A DNA stretch of 64,000 bases from Calothrix sp. CSU_2_0 (lineage in GTDB: Bacteria > Cyanobacteriota > Cyanobacteriia > Cyanobacteriales > Nostocaceae), in NCBI GenBank assembly GCA_012034595.1, contig JAAUPE010000012.1:1-64000 (forward strand). The letters run 5' to 3'. The notes beneath the pieces are model-generated. The model did not search any database, had not been told where the DNA came from, and worked only from the letters and a program-made list of their open reading frames with translations. Shown piece by piece: positions 40,112-49,497 of the stretch (positions are counted from its first letter, which is position 1; every line of letters starts with the position of its first letter). The position numbers were made by a program, and so were the translations under genes.

Positions 40112-41654
40112 TCAAGCATTCACAAGCATAAACTTTCTCATTGAAGCTTTGAGGAATTCACCCAGCAAATAACCTCTACTGTAGTTTGTAGGTGTGGTAG
40201 TTGCAGCAATTGCCTGATTTACTTGATATCCTTGCTCTTGCAGTACAAAGGAAAAGTCTTTTTGAAGAGTATCGTGTAAATAATATTTCTCTGCATTATA
40301 GTATCGCTCGAAGAATAATTTATACAATCTCACCTGCTCATGCAATCCACTAGAGTGAGATAAAGGATTTTTCTTCCGTTTGAGAATGTAATTTGGTAGC
40401 TCTTGTTGAAATGCTTCTCGCAAACACCACTTTTCTACTCCATCTTTAACTTTCCAGTCTCGTGGGGTACTTAAAGCTATGCGTACAAGTTCACTGTCTA
40501 AAAAAGGTACTCGTGTTTCTACCTGGAATGCCATACTGCACCTATCCACTCTTTGCAATTCAGTGCGGTGGAGGTTCATTAATTTGTGCAAAAATAACTG
40601 TTGTAGTTCCGCGACAGGAATCTTGAGTGCATACATATCATAACCACCAAAAAGTTCGTCGCTACAATCTCCCCCTAATACAACTTTGATGCCTGCTGCG
40701 TGAATTTCCCGATATAACTCTGTTGTGATGACTGCGTTGATAATATCCCCATACTCAGTTAATTCCGAAATTGCGATCGCTGTTTTTACATCAGCTAGTT
40801 TGATGTCATTTTTTCCTAAAGGAATGACAACTTGCTTAATGGCTTTTTCTTGACAAAACCGTTGTGATATCTCGAAATCTTCGCTGTGATTAGTACCAAT
40901 TGTGAAGGCAGTAATATTTGGGTGAAATTTAATTGCTTGACTTAAAACAATAGAACTATCTAATCCACCGCTATAGATAATACCAATTGGTAAGTCGGTA
41001 TTGACACGTTTTTTTAATTGCGTTAACTGTAGTCTCGCGGAGTTGTGCTAAAAAATCTTCTAATTTCCAATTATGGTTAATATACTGGGGGGTAAAATAA
41101 CGTCTGGGTTTTCCTGTTTCAGATTTCCAATGTCCTGGAGGAAGAGCTTGAATTTTCTGATTTAAGAATGTCAATGCTTTTAACTCGGATGCAATGTATA
41201 TTAAACCGTCATCTTCGACATAATATAAAGGAACAATGCCAAAGCGATCGCGAGCTAAAAATATCCGATTTTCTTTAATACTAACAATTACAAATGCAAA
41301 CTGACCTTCAAAAAGTTGCAAGCATTCTTCCCCGTACTCTTCAAATGCATGAAGAACGGTTTCGGTATCACTTTCTGTTTTGAATTGATACTTATTTGCT
41401 AGCTTAGATTTAATTTCATCAAAGTTAAATATTTCCCCATTGAAAACAATAAATTTATCACCCGTCTGATTAAATATTGGTTGAATTGCACCTTCTCGAT
41501 CGATGATTTTTAAACGCTGAGTTCCAGCTAAAGCTATTTCACTACTATAGGTTTCTCTCACCTCTCCTCGCAATGCGATCGCATTCATCATCTGTATAAA
41601 TGATGATTCTTTCTGAATGGCTTGTTCCCCGAAAATGACAGCAATTCCACACAT
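40112..41654 (-). CDS. asparagine synthetase-like amidotransferase (one frameshift at 41009-41015)
   Basis: The N-terminal class II glutaminase domain begins with the nucleophile Cys2 (MCGIAVIFG) and has FIVFNGEIFNFDE and ESDTETVLHAFEEYGEECL. The synthetase domain (YSGGLDSSIVLSQ pyrophosphate loop, VLGGDCSDELFGGY) continues in another frame after a seven-base homopolymer. Removing one base, or adding two, restores about 513 residues. This is somewhat shorter than housekeeping AsnB and closer to AsnB paralogues of secondary-metabolite or peptide pathways. It directly follows the DUF5715 gene (22 bases), so the two probably form an operon. Confidence 0.83.
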
Positions 41655-41675
41655 AATAATTTGTATTTTAGTAAA

Positions 41676-42560
41676 TTAAATATACTCAAATAATTGACCG
41701 TAATGTTTTATATATTCAGGATTAAGGCAAATATGCCATACTTGTTCTTCATCAATTAGATTAATAATATTTTGTTCATAATATTCATGTAAAACCTCTT
41801 CAATTAACTGGAAAATTTGTGGCTCTTCTTGAAAATACCATTCTCTTTCAATATCAGCAGCATAACCTTTTGTATGGGAGGTAGTTGTTGGTGCCCAATA
41901 ACCTAAACTAGACAAATATTTTTGATGTACTACAGTTCTCAATATACTATTAACTTGTAGTTTAATTGTTTTTGCTCGACCAATACGCTCATTAATATTT
42001 TGATTTATTTCATTCAATAAAGCTATTGTCGCTGGTTTACATTTAGTTATTCTCATTCCTGCGGTTCTTTTTGCTGGATGGTTTAATAAACAGCGAATTT
42101 TGCGATGTATATAATTAAATAATCTATAGGATGAACCTTCACGTAAAATGGTAAACTCAAAGAGAATTCTATTTTTTGTTTTTTTGCTATAGACTAAATC
42201 AATTAGCTCTTTATCATTATTGATATCTGCATCATTTTCATAAACGGGGTGGTTGACATACCAGTATCTTTCTACTTGCTGTTCCAACAAAATTTTAATG
42301 AGCGTTTTCAGCCTTTGGATATCTGAATAGTTATTTGGAAATATACTTAATAAGTTATTTAGTTCTCTAAAATAATACTTGTCCACCAATTCGTTGGCGT
42401 AATTACCTGGTTGCTGGTGGATGAATTGATGGGTCGCTTCGATGATAGTATCAAAATCAATTTCTCGATCAATTTTGCGAATAAATTCATCTAACTGAGA
42501 GCGATATTGACGAAAACCCAAATCGGTGTCTGCTACCCTTATTCTTTTTTTGTTGAACAT
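41676..42560 (-). CDS. DUF5715-like protein, possible M15-type peptidase fold
   Basis: This 294-residue protein has no signal peptide. Its C-terminal half contains SLGYWAPTTTSHTKGYAADIEREWY. The S-H-T-x-G-x-A-A-D-I motif is reminiscent of the metal-binding His/Asp of M15 D-Ala-D-Ala carboxypeptidase-like (DUF5715) proteins. The N-terminal half is helical and charged. It precedes the asparagine synthetase-like gene by 22 bases. No reaction can be assigned. Confidence 0.6.
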   Translation of the reverse strand: MFNKKRIRVADTDLGFRQYRSQLDEFIRKIDREIDFDTIIEATHQFIHQQPGNYANELVDKYYFRELNNLLSIFPNNYSDIQRLKTLIKILLEQQVERYWYVNHPVYENDADINNDKELIDLVYSKKTKNRILFEFTILREGSSYRLFNYIHRKIRCLLNHPAKRTAGMRITKCKPATIALLNEINQNINERIGRAKTIKLQVNSILRTVVHQKYLSSLGYWAPTTTSHTKGYAADIEREWYFQEEPQIFQLIEEVLHEYYEQNIINLIDEEQVWHICLNPEYIKHYGQLFEYI

Positions 42561-42920
42561 AACATAAGCAGCTAATAATTGTAAATGAATCCCAATATTA
42601 TTATGAGTATACCGAAAATTTAAATATTACAAAATAAAATTTAGATATGACAAAATTGTCTCACCGACAATTTTTAAACCACAGTATAAAATATCTAATC
42701 TTTCTATCTACAATAATTTAGTTTGCTTAGTTTACACCGCAATCGTTCCTTGGCAGCCACAGATAAAATTATTACTAATCTCAAAGCGCAAATACTTATA
42801 TTGATGTACAAGCGCAAAAGTCGTTGCATCTACACTACTGTGATAAATTATTCATCGCAAAATTAAAAAATACAGGTGCGATCGCCTATCTCAGACTTGG
42901 CACCCATCCCCGAATTTCTC
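42561..42920. other. region between the DUF5715 gene and the broken end of ctaD
   Basis: 360 bp, non-coding. A hairpin AAAATTGTC/GACAATTTTT at about 42651-42674 is followed by T's. The stretch abuts the point where ctaD homology ends and may be the edge of a second inserted element. Confidence 0.5.
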
Positions 42921-42965
42921 TCAATTTTTAAATATTAATATGCTGGATAGTAATAAAGGGTGATT

Positions 42966-43435
42966 TCCTCCATGTTCAGGATTAAAAAATGCCGTTCCCA
43001 CGCTCAAATCAAACAGCAACATAATCGCACCCGCAGTTAATGCAGGTAATCCAAATAACTGAATAATCTGAGCGCTGAAAACAGCCCAAACGAATAGGGG
43101 CATCCGAAAGAAACCCATTCCAGGGGCACGCATTTTGACTATTGTAGTCACAAAGTTTACACCCCCCATGATTGAGGAGACACCAGAAACTGCCACCGCA
43201 AGCAACCAAATAAACTCACCATTAATTAGGTTGCCTGTGGGATTTTGGATACTAACTGGAGGATAAGACCACCAACCAGCTTGTGCTGGACCACCGGGTA
43301 CGAGAAAACTTGCCATTAACAATGCACCGGATACTGGAACCATCCAGAATGCAACCGCATTGAGACGGGGGAATGCCATATCTCTCGCACCAATCATTAA
43401 GGGTACGAGGTAATTGGCGAATCCCACAAGTGAAG
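42966..43435 (-). CDS. ctaD: ctaD, second segment (cytochrome oxidase subunit I, broken at both ends)
   Basis: The segment encodes about 157 residues of heme-copper oxidase subunit I, from SLVGFANYLVPLMIGARDMAFPRLN through four membrane helices to GTAFFNPEHGG. Family members continue with a YQHLFWFYSHPAVY-like motif bearing heme-copper ligands, but here the frame runs into unrelated codons and stops at 42921. Its 5' end is the 14-bp repeat 43422-43435 shared with the first segment at 53.7 kb; joining there restores one frame. The C-terminal half of the protein (about 300 residues) is nowhere in the window. Confidence 0.9.
43422..43435. repeat. direct repeat (att core), left end of the ctaD element
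   Basis: TCCCACAAGTGAAG, identical to 53744-53757. On the coding strand it reads through the Ser-Leu-Val-Gly codons of ctaD. An inner inverted half-site ACAAGGGT is at 43441-43448. Confidence 0.88.
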
Positions 43436-43769
43436 AGCGCACAAGGGTAATTAAGGGAGCAATTGAGAGCAATTAACAACAGAAGTTACAACTACAAAAA
43501 ATGGACGTTTTGTAACTATTGTGAGGGCTTAGTTTCAAGATAAAAGTTTTGTTCTTCTTTCGCGATCGCTTGTCAAATCCAACAAAATTTTGCAACAATG
43601 CTGCCATCGAACCGAGCAGATATTTTTTGAAAGCGGTTATTATGAGAACGCTGGTAACGTTACAGGATAAAATATAAAATAGATGTTATTTGCGACAGCA
43701 CTAAATCCCAAGGGAATATGCGACGCGAACGCTATCGTAGTTATACTTCAACAAGCCAGAGGGAGAAAT
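43436..43769. other. left interior of the ctaD element
   Basis: About 330 bp containing the inner att half-site ACAAGGGT (43441-43448). An in-frame upward extension of the GFA gene to 43683 is open but lacks coding character; nothing else is recognised. Confidence 0.5.
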
Positions 43770-44192
43770 ATGAATAGTATTAATATTGTCAACGGTAGCT
43801 GTCTGTGTAAAGCGGTAAGCATATCCACGAAAAAGATGAGTAATTTTATGGGAGCTTGTCATTGTGGTATGTGTAGAAAGTGGGGTGGAGGAGCTTTTTT
43901 AGCAGTTGACTGTGGTAATGAAGTTAGTTTTGAAGGTGAAGAAAATATCGGCGTTTATCAATCGAGTGCATGGGCAGAACGCGGATTTTGTCAGAAGTGT
44001 GGTAGTCATCTATTTTACAAATTGAAACAAAATAACCAATACTTCATTCCTGTTGGACTCTTTGATAATTGCGAAGGTCTTATTTTCGAGCATCAAGTTT
44101 TCATTGACGAAAAACCTGAATATTATTCTTTTGCAAATGACACTAAAAACATGACAGGAGCAGAATTATTTGCACAGTTTGAATCGACATGA
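43770..44192 (+). CDS. GFA-domain (CENP-V/GFA) zinc protein
   Basis: 140 residues of the glutathione-dependent formaldehyde-activating family fold. Zinc ligands are in GSCLCKAV, CHCGMCRKWGGGAF and FCQKCGSHLFYK. Start chosen at 43770, where GGGAGAA sits just upstream, instead of the longer frame from 43683. The biochemical role of most GFA proteins is unproven; carbon-sulfur or glutathione adduct chemistry is suggested for the family. First intact gene inside the element. Confidence 0.85.
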   Translation: MNSINIVNGSCLCKAVSISTKKMSNFMGACHCGMCRKWGGGAFLAVDCGNEVSFEGEENIGVYQSSAWAERGFCQKCGSHLFYKLKQNNQYFIPVGLFDNCEGLIFEHQVFIDEKPEYYSFANDTKNMTGAELFAQFEST

Positions 44193-44361
44193 GACAACTA
44201 ATGAATTTAATGCATCAACCTTTAGTATGAGATTTTGAACAAATAATTACTCTTTAATCTCAGCAATTAGATACTTGGAAAAAGAGTTGCTCAAATGTTT
44301 CAATACAATGTAGCTTTTGTAACGTGAATCATTTTGAGCTTCTCGTAGCAATTTTTATCTA

Positions 44362-44646
44362 ATGGAAAATACATTATTCGATCGAACCTTCCGTGATGGT
44401 GATGGCAAAATTGTTTTAGCTCAGATGCCAAACCTACCCATTATTGTCTGGTTAACGGCTAGTTTACTGAAATTGGTTTTTACAACAGGCGAAATTAATA
44501 CAGGGTTAGACGTATTAGCAAATGGCTCTTTATTTACTTGGGCATGGCTAGAATTATTTCAAGGCGTTAATTATTTTCGCAGAGCGTTAGGTTTACTCGT
44601 GCTTATTGGTATTTTAGTCACAAAAATGTTAGTGAGCTTACCTTGA
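44362..44646 (+). CDS. conserved small membrane protein
   Basis: 94 residues with two to three hydrophobic helices (LPIIVWLTASLLKLVF, LDVLANGSLFTWAWLELF, ALGLLVLIGILVTKMLVSL). It resembles uncharacterised cyanobacterial membrane proteins. Located in the element after the GFA gene, same strand. Confidence 0.65.
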   Translation: MENTLFDRTFRDGDGKIVLAQMPNLPIIVWLTASLLKLVFTTGEINTGLDVLANGSLFTWAWLELFQGVNYFRRALGLLVLIGILVTKMLVSLP

Positions 44647-44712
44647 AGGGGTTCTGTTCCAAGAGAACGTTGGTTCCGCTTCGCAATAGCTCCATTTTGC
44701 CTCCCAAGGCAT

Positions 44713-44783
44713 TAGACATCTCCATAAATTAACCTGAAATGCTTGTAGCATCGTGGTCAAATCTGGATTATTGGAGATGTCTA
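44713..44783. repeat. 12-bp inverted repeat pair
   Basis: TAGACATCTCCA (44713-44724) and TGGAGATGTCTA (44772-44783) form a perfect inverted pair. They may be the ends of a small decayed insertion. The minus strand across 44644-44860 is open for about 70 codons without a start, possibly another gene remnant. Confidence 0.5.
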
Positions 44784-44874
44784 TTGGGAAATTAGGCACT
44801 GTAAAACGAATCGAAAGTCGTCCCCAGGTATTACTTAACTTGCCAGAAATGTCTTCTCGTGCAGTGTCACACTA

Positions 44875-44900
44875 CACTTATAGGTTTGTCTATAAGTGTG
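44875..44900. repeat. 10-bp inverted repeat (ACACTTATAG/CTATAAGTGT)
   Basis: A perfect 10-bp stem with a GTTTGT loop just downstream of the orphan signal peptide reading frame (which runs on the minus strand). Could be a terminator-like or operator-like structure; no T-run. Confidence 0.5.
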
Positions 44901-44920
44901 TATAGTTGTCTACTTTATTG

Positions 44921-45013
44921 TTAACTAAGCACGACCTCATCTGCGATCGCAATACTTGGTGCGATCGCGAAAACAAATGCCATACTGCCAATTATTAGTT
45001 GCTTCCGTTTCAT
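44921..45013 (-). pseudogene. orphan signal peptide (truncated exported-protein gene)
   Basis: A 30-codon frame encodes MKRKQLIIGSMAFVFAIAP and then SIAIADEVVLS, a textbook Sec signal peptide with a cleavage site, and then stops. Two HIP1 octamers lie inside it. It looks like the first 30 codons of an exported protein whose remainder was deleted. Confidence 0.6.
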
Positions 45014-45291
45014 CGCATTCCTCGCTGGTAGTGAGCATAATTTATAACACCACACAGAGATAATACAGCTTGCTAGCAGAAATGGATACATGGGTATATT
45101 CCATAAATCAAAAACCCAGCCATTATGACCGGGTTTGAGTTGGAGTATATCCCCGTGGGTTAGTTATATAAGTTCGTTGTAGTCGCTTTTCTCGATCGTG
45201 ACGAAGAACGAAATTTATATCATCTTCGGATGAAGCTGCCCATAATTAAATAAGAATTTTTTTATCCAGCTTCAGAGAAAATTGGCATTGT

Positions 45292-45702
45292 TTAGAAACT
45301 GCTCACTAGTAGACGATTTAATATAGCTTGTCCCGAAGGATGATATATTTCCAAACGAATAACATCTCGTTGCTGTGGTCGGTAAGAAACTCTATAGCTA
45401 TATCCGTCCTTTTTCCAGGTATAAACTTGGCGTTTTTTATCTCCAGATTTTGTTACCTGACTGCTGGCAATAATCTGCTGTGTTTCTAGGTGAATGCGCT
45501 CAAAAGTATATACTCCTTTATATCTTCTGAGTTGAACACCCCATTTATCATCCCGAAAATAGCCACTAGGGTAATCAAAATTACTTGTAGTCGCTTGAGC
45601 TTTTGCTGAATATACTTGGGCAGATACAGGTGAGATAACGCTTGTCAAGGAAGTTAACAATGCAATCGCAGTCAATGAAGCAGTAAGAATTTTAGTTTTC
45701 AT
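45292..45702 (-). CDS. exported hypothetical protein
   Basis: Start taken at MKTKILTASLTAIALLTSLTSVISPVSAQ, which is a signal peptide; the longer frame to 45750 adds a basic leader. The mature domain of about 108 residues is a small beta-rich protein (GYFRDDKWGVQLRRYKGVYTFERIHL, YTWKKDGYSYRVSYRPQQRDVIRLEIY). Not recognised. In the element, on the strand opposite to the GFA gene. Confidence 0.65.
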   Translation of the reverse strand: MKTKILTASLTAIALLTSLTSVISPVSAQVYSAKAQATTSNFDYPSGYFRDDKWGVQLRRYKGVYTFERIHLETQQIIASSQVTKSGDKKRQVYTWKKDGYSYRVSYRPQQRDVIRLEIYHPSGQAILNRLLVSSF

Positions 45703-46114
45703 TTTCGTCAATATATATGGTGTAGAACGTTTTCCGATTAAGAGTTTCAATTAATCTCTATACCTACTTATAGGTTTGATTTCGATCGATTATGCAGTGT
45801 TGAACTCTGAAAACATTCCACTCGACACAAAACAATTTTTACAAATGCGATAAATGATGAATCTGCCGAAAACGAGCTTGCCTACTGGATTGTTTGCTTA
45901 TACCAATTCAAATAATGATTGCAACACATCCAACGCTAGAGACGTAGCAATGCTACGTCTCTACAAATATCTATCTGTCGCGTTGTTTTTTCAAATTGGT
46001 ATTATCATAGCCATCTTCGCTTTTTAGGTTTTATTTTTAATTTGCCGCTAGTAAAAGTAAATATTCCCGAAAGAAAAAGTGTTTCTCCCGGAAGTTAAAC
46101 TTATGAGTACGATT
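45703..46114. other. non-coding interior with MITE-like copy
   Basis: About 410 bp; the only identified structure is the MITE-like element at 45900-46002. Confidence 0.55.
45900..46002 (+). mobile_element. MITE-like element, copy B
   Basis: Nearly identical to copies at 37693-37796 (inverted) and 59626-59728. Ends ATACCAATTCAAATAA and TTTTTTCAAATTGGTAT form terminal inverted repeats; the centre is a near-perfect palindrome GTAGC/GCTAC. This copy lies inside the ctaD element, so the family moved after or before element insertion. Confidence 0.8.
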
Positions 46115-46999
46115 TCAAGCAGACCAAGCTTCACGGAAGTCTGCGTACAAACTCAGCCCACCATCAATAAATAATGTTTGCCCAGTTATATATGCTGCTT
46201 CATCAGATGTTAAAAAAGCTACAGCCGCAGCCATTTCTTCGGAAGTTCCAGCACGACCCATCGGAATGTGACTTTCCACAACAGCCTTCTGTTCGGGGTC
46301 ATTTGTCCAAGATTCGTTGATCGGTGTGATGGTTGCACCAGGTGCGATCGCTAATCCTAAACCAAAACTACCAGTGGCATGAGAACGCTCTTTTTCAACT
46401 CGATAAAATCGCTCAAAAATATGCGGTAAATCTGCTGCTGCAATACCAATACCGTTATCTTCAACTTGAATAATACAAAAACAAAAATCTGTCGAAAGGC
46501 GTAAATTTATTATTCCCCCAGCAGGTGTATATTTACGAGCATTGCCAAGTATATTTGTCACTACTTGACTGAGCAAATCCGAGTCTCCTCTAACTATAAT
46601 AGGTTGAGAAAAAGCTTCATTATTGTCAGTTATATCGTTAACTTTAATTGTTTCAAATTCTGATAATTTACTTAGCTTTTCTGAAGGAAGTAAGCCAAAA
46701 AGTTGTCTCAATTGACCTGATGCATCATACCAACGAGCAGAAACGACTTCGCTATCTTGAGGTGGTGGATTATTTCCCAAAAGCGGCACGTTACTTAAAT
46801 CTACGTGCTTTTGTTTTCTATCATCTTCGCACTGTATTGAAGATGCCATCACTTTTGCTTTTTTGTACAGCAAAGTATCTATTACTTCTAACTGGTCAAC
46901 CGCTTTTTGATAATAAATTACTCCAGCAATAACTACCAAAATCATGCCCATTGAAAGAGTAAACCAACGGGCTAAATTGCGACGACTGCGGTTAAACAT
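46115..46999 (-). pseudogene. chimeric histidine kinase fragment fused to an SDR C-terminus
   Basis: Residues 1-115 are the membrane helix and sensor part of an RppB/NrsS-like kinase (MFNRSRRNLARWFTLSMG, RWYDASGQLRQLFG). The dimerisation/His-box domain is missing. Residues about 130-220 are the ATP-binding part (VVTNILGNARKYTP, VEDNGIGIAAADLPHIFERFYR, FGLGLAIA). From IAPGATITPINES on, the last 75 residues are the tail of a glucose 1-dehydrogenase-like SDR (RAGTSEEMAAAVAFLTSDEA, GQTLFIDGG). The junction falls on a HIP1 octamer GCGATCGC (46344-46351). Neither activity should work. Confidence 0.82.
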
Positions 47000-47008
47000 G
47001 TTACTGAT

Positions 47009-47653
47009 TTATTTCGGGTTTATTCGATATCCCATGCTGTAAACTGTTTCGATCCAAGTATCAGCATCTAATAGTGTCAATCGTTGCCGTAATCGACGAA
47101 TTAAAGCTGTAATCGCATTACTTTCGGGTTCGCTACCCCACTCCCACAATACTCGTTCAATCTGTTCACGACTAAGAATTTGCCGAGGATGACGCATTAA
47201 ATATTCGAGTAATTGAAACTCACGGGGAGATAATTCGACTTTTGTTTGTTGGCGTTCAATTTCGAGCGTTGCTTTATGCAGATATAAATCTTCAAGTACA
47301 AGTTTGTCATCTTTCTGTAGAGGTAGTCTTCTTCCTAAAGCCCTTACCCGTGCCAGTAACTCAAATATATCTGTAGGTTTTACTAGATAATCATCTGCTC
47401 CTGCATCTAAACCGATAATTTTATCTGTAGTTGTATCTTTGGCAGTTAGCATCAGCACGGGCGATATCTTACCATAATGTCGATACTGACGGCACAAATC
47501 CAACCCACTCACATCAGGCAACATCCAATCTAGAATCAACAAGTCATAGTCGCGTTGCGAGATAATCCATTGCGCGATCGCACCATCTTCCACTGCATCA
47601 ACAACATGTCCTGCATCTGATAACGCTGTATGAAGAGGTTCGAGTTGTTCCAC
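47009..47653 (-). CDS. OmpR-family response regulator with lost N-terminus (RppA/NrsR-like)
   Basis: 214 residues from a GTG start. The receiver retains the phospho-acceptor Asp (DLLILDWMLPDVSG), Thr (LMLTAKD) and Lys (YLVKPTD), and a winged-helix DNA-binding domain follows (VELSPREFQLLEYLMRHP, SNAITALIRRLRQRL). The true start is gone: in frame upstream, codons for LLVEDD run into TGA, so the Met-Arg-Ile of the family and possibly the acidic Mg-binding pair are not translated. It sits ten bases before the broken kinase. Probably inactive or altered. Confidence 0.75.
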   Translation of the reverse strand: MEQLEPLHTALSDAGHVVDAVEDGAIAQWIISQRDYDLLILDWMLPDVSGLDLCRQYRHYGKISPVLMLTAKDTTTDKIIGLDAGADDYLVKPTDIFELLARVRALGRRLPLQKDDKLVLEDLYLHKATLEIERQQTKVELSPREFQLLEYLMRHPRQILSREQIERVLWEWGSEPESNAITALIRRLRQRLTLLDADTWIETVYSMGYRINPK

Positions 47654-47660
47654 GTCATCC

Positions 47661-47858
47661 TCAACTAAAAGTCAGGATAATGAAAGGAAATGTAAAAAAT
47701 GTGAGAATTGGTAGTAAAATAGCATTCAAAATTCCGAAAACAGCAGCCGATATTAGTGCTTTTCCAAAACCATCAACTTCAATTCCCAGAAAAGGTAGTC
47801 GGGAAATAATTAAAAAGCTAACAGCAGTGATTAACCAAGTGAGGATGATACCAGTCAT
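47661..47858 (-). pseudogene. truncated phage-holin-family (4-TM) protein
   Basis: 65 residues: MTGIILTWLITAVSFLIISR and FGKALISAAVFGILNAILLPILTFFTFPF are the first two to three helices of the small four-helix membrane family common in cyanobacteria. The frame then stops exactly where the response-regulator coding sequence (CTTTTAGTTGAGG) begins, so a deletion has fused the two genes and removed the C-terminus of one and the start of the other. Confidence 0.7.
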
Positions 47859-47991
47859 AATAATTCCTCGCTATAGAATTGCTAGAGTCTACTTTATTTA
47901 GTATGGAAATAAAATGTGACTCAAAAGTGACAAGCATCAACAAAATAAATTAGTCTTAGGATTTCGAGTACTTGTGTGTACTCTGTCTTAT

Positions 47992-49338
47992 TTAGTTTTT
48001 ACGCTCAGAATTGTGAACTAGATGGTTATCATCTACCGATGGGAAACCATGCAACCTTACAGTATAAATATCTGTTGGCATTTCAATCCCCGCTTGCGTT
48101 AATGTTTCTTTAATTACCTGTGCGACTAAAGAAGTTATTTCTAGAAAAGGTAAACGCTGAGAGTTAACCCAAAAACGTACTTCGACATTGACTGTACTTG
48201 CTGCAAGTTCCCGTACTAAAATATCTGGTTTGGGGTCTTTTTCTACTTCTTTTATTTTTAAAATTGCATCATTAATTATTTGTTTTACTCTAGTAATATC
48301 TGACCCATAGTCAATACCAATCATAATCGAACTACGGCGACAAGTACAAGCAGTATTATTTGTAATAATAGCAGTAAAAACTTCTTGATTGGGGATATAA
48401 ACAACCCGTCCATCATAGGTTTTTAAAGTTGTGGCTCTTAATTGAATTTGGGTAACTGTTCCTTCAAATTCTTTAATAATAATTTGGTCTCCCAATCTAA
48501 AAGGACGGGAAGCAAGTAAAATAACACCAGAGAAATAATTACTTAATACATCTCGCAAGCTAAAACCAATTGCTACACTTGTTAAACCTAATGTTCCAAT
48601 CAATGTAGCAAGATCGAGTCCTAAAACTCCCAAAGCCAGAATTATTCCCAGTATCCACACACCACCATATCCTAAGCGACTGACAAGGATTTTGGAATTG
48701 CGATCGACTTCCCAATGTTGTGCCCCTAGCAAGGTAAAACGACGCACAGTAGCAGCAATTATCCAAGTTATAATTATTGCTAATAATGCACCTAAAAAAG
48801 AAGGTAGGTTATCAATAGTATCTCGTTGAAATTCGCGTACAGTTGAATATAACCTTTGCCCAACATCAATTGCTAGCGGTGGTTGCTCAAATGCCTGGTT
48901 TAGCTCGTCTGCCCACTGTTGTGCAAGGGTTTCGACTCCAGTATTAAAATCTTGAGCATCCTGTTGGGTAATAGTGATTAAAACCCGGTTTCCTACTTGT
49001 AATGTGGCAATTCCTCGTGACGTATCAGTTACAACAGTCACACTTCTGCCGATTTGCGGCTGTGCCAAAATACCTGCAATGCGACGGTTGACTATTTGTG
49101 CCCGTTGTGGAGCGGTAACATCTCCAACACTACCAATTTGAAATATAGGCTGCCCCCTAACAAGAATATCTGCAAAAAATAGTCCATCAGTTGATACTTC
49201 TGTGTTGGAGGATTGAGGTGTAATAGGAGTAATTGGGATATTCTGCGTTAACCCTTGAGTAGAGGGTAGTATGGTTAGGAAAACTATTGATACGATCGCA
49301 CCTAATTTACGTTTGCTAATTGGAAATTGAATATACAT
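47992..49338 (-). CDS. mechanosensitive ion channel, MscS family
   Basis: 448 residues. Signal/leader (LGAIVSIVFLTILPSTQG), a periplasmic domain (about 30-165), then three membrane helices and the MscS pore/beta domain: TLGLTSVAIGFSLRDVLSNYFSGVILL, RPFRLGDQIIIKEFEGTVTQIQLRATTLKTYDGRVVYIPNQEVF. The C-terminal alpha-beta domain is complete. Releases solutes on hypo-osmotic shock. Apparently intact within the element. Confidence 0.88.
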   Translation of the reverse strand: MYIQFPISKRKLGAIVSIVFLTILPSTQGLTQNIPITPITPQSSNTEVSTDGLFFADILVRGQPIFQIGSVGDVTAPQRAQIVNRRIAGILAQPQIGRSVTVVTDTSRGIATLQVGNRVLITITQQDAQDFNTGVETLAQQWADELNQAFEQPPLAIDVGQRLYSTVREFQRDTIDNLPSFLGALLAIIITWIIAATVRRFTLLGAQHWEVDRNSKILVSRLGYGGVWILGIILALGVLGLDLATLIGTLGLTSVAIGFSLRDVLSNYFSGVILLASRPFRLGDQIIIKEFEGTVTQIQLRATTLKTYDGRVVYIPNQEVFTAIITNNTACTCRRSSIMIGIDYGSDITRVKQIINDAILKIKEVEKDPKPDILVRELAASTVNVEVRFWVNSQRLPFLEITSLVAQVIKETLTQAGIEMPTDIYTVRLHGFPSVDDNHLVHNSERKN

Positions 49339-49497
49339 CTGTTAGATAAGTATCTCCCGGCACTTTTTCGGGTAGAATAGCGATTTTGACTAATCCTAGC
49401 TTTTCTCAGCAGATAATATATCTAGCTGTGGTCTTTGCTCTAATGATAACTTTTATGATTACAATACTTACATCTCTCTATTATTTAGTTATATATA

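Noticed and set aside
46115-46999. Chimera as a novel functional kinase-dehydrogenase fusion
   Set aside because: The kinase lacks its phosphoacceptor domain and the SDR part lacks the cofactor loop and active site, so neither half can work as known.
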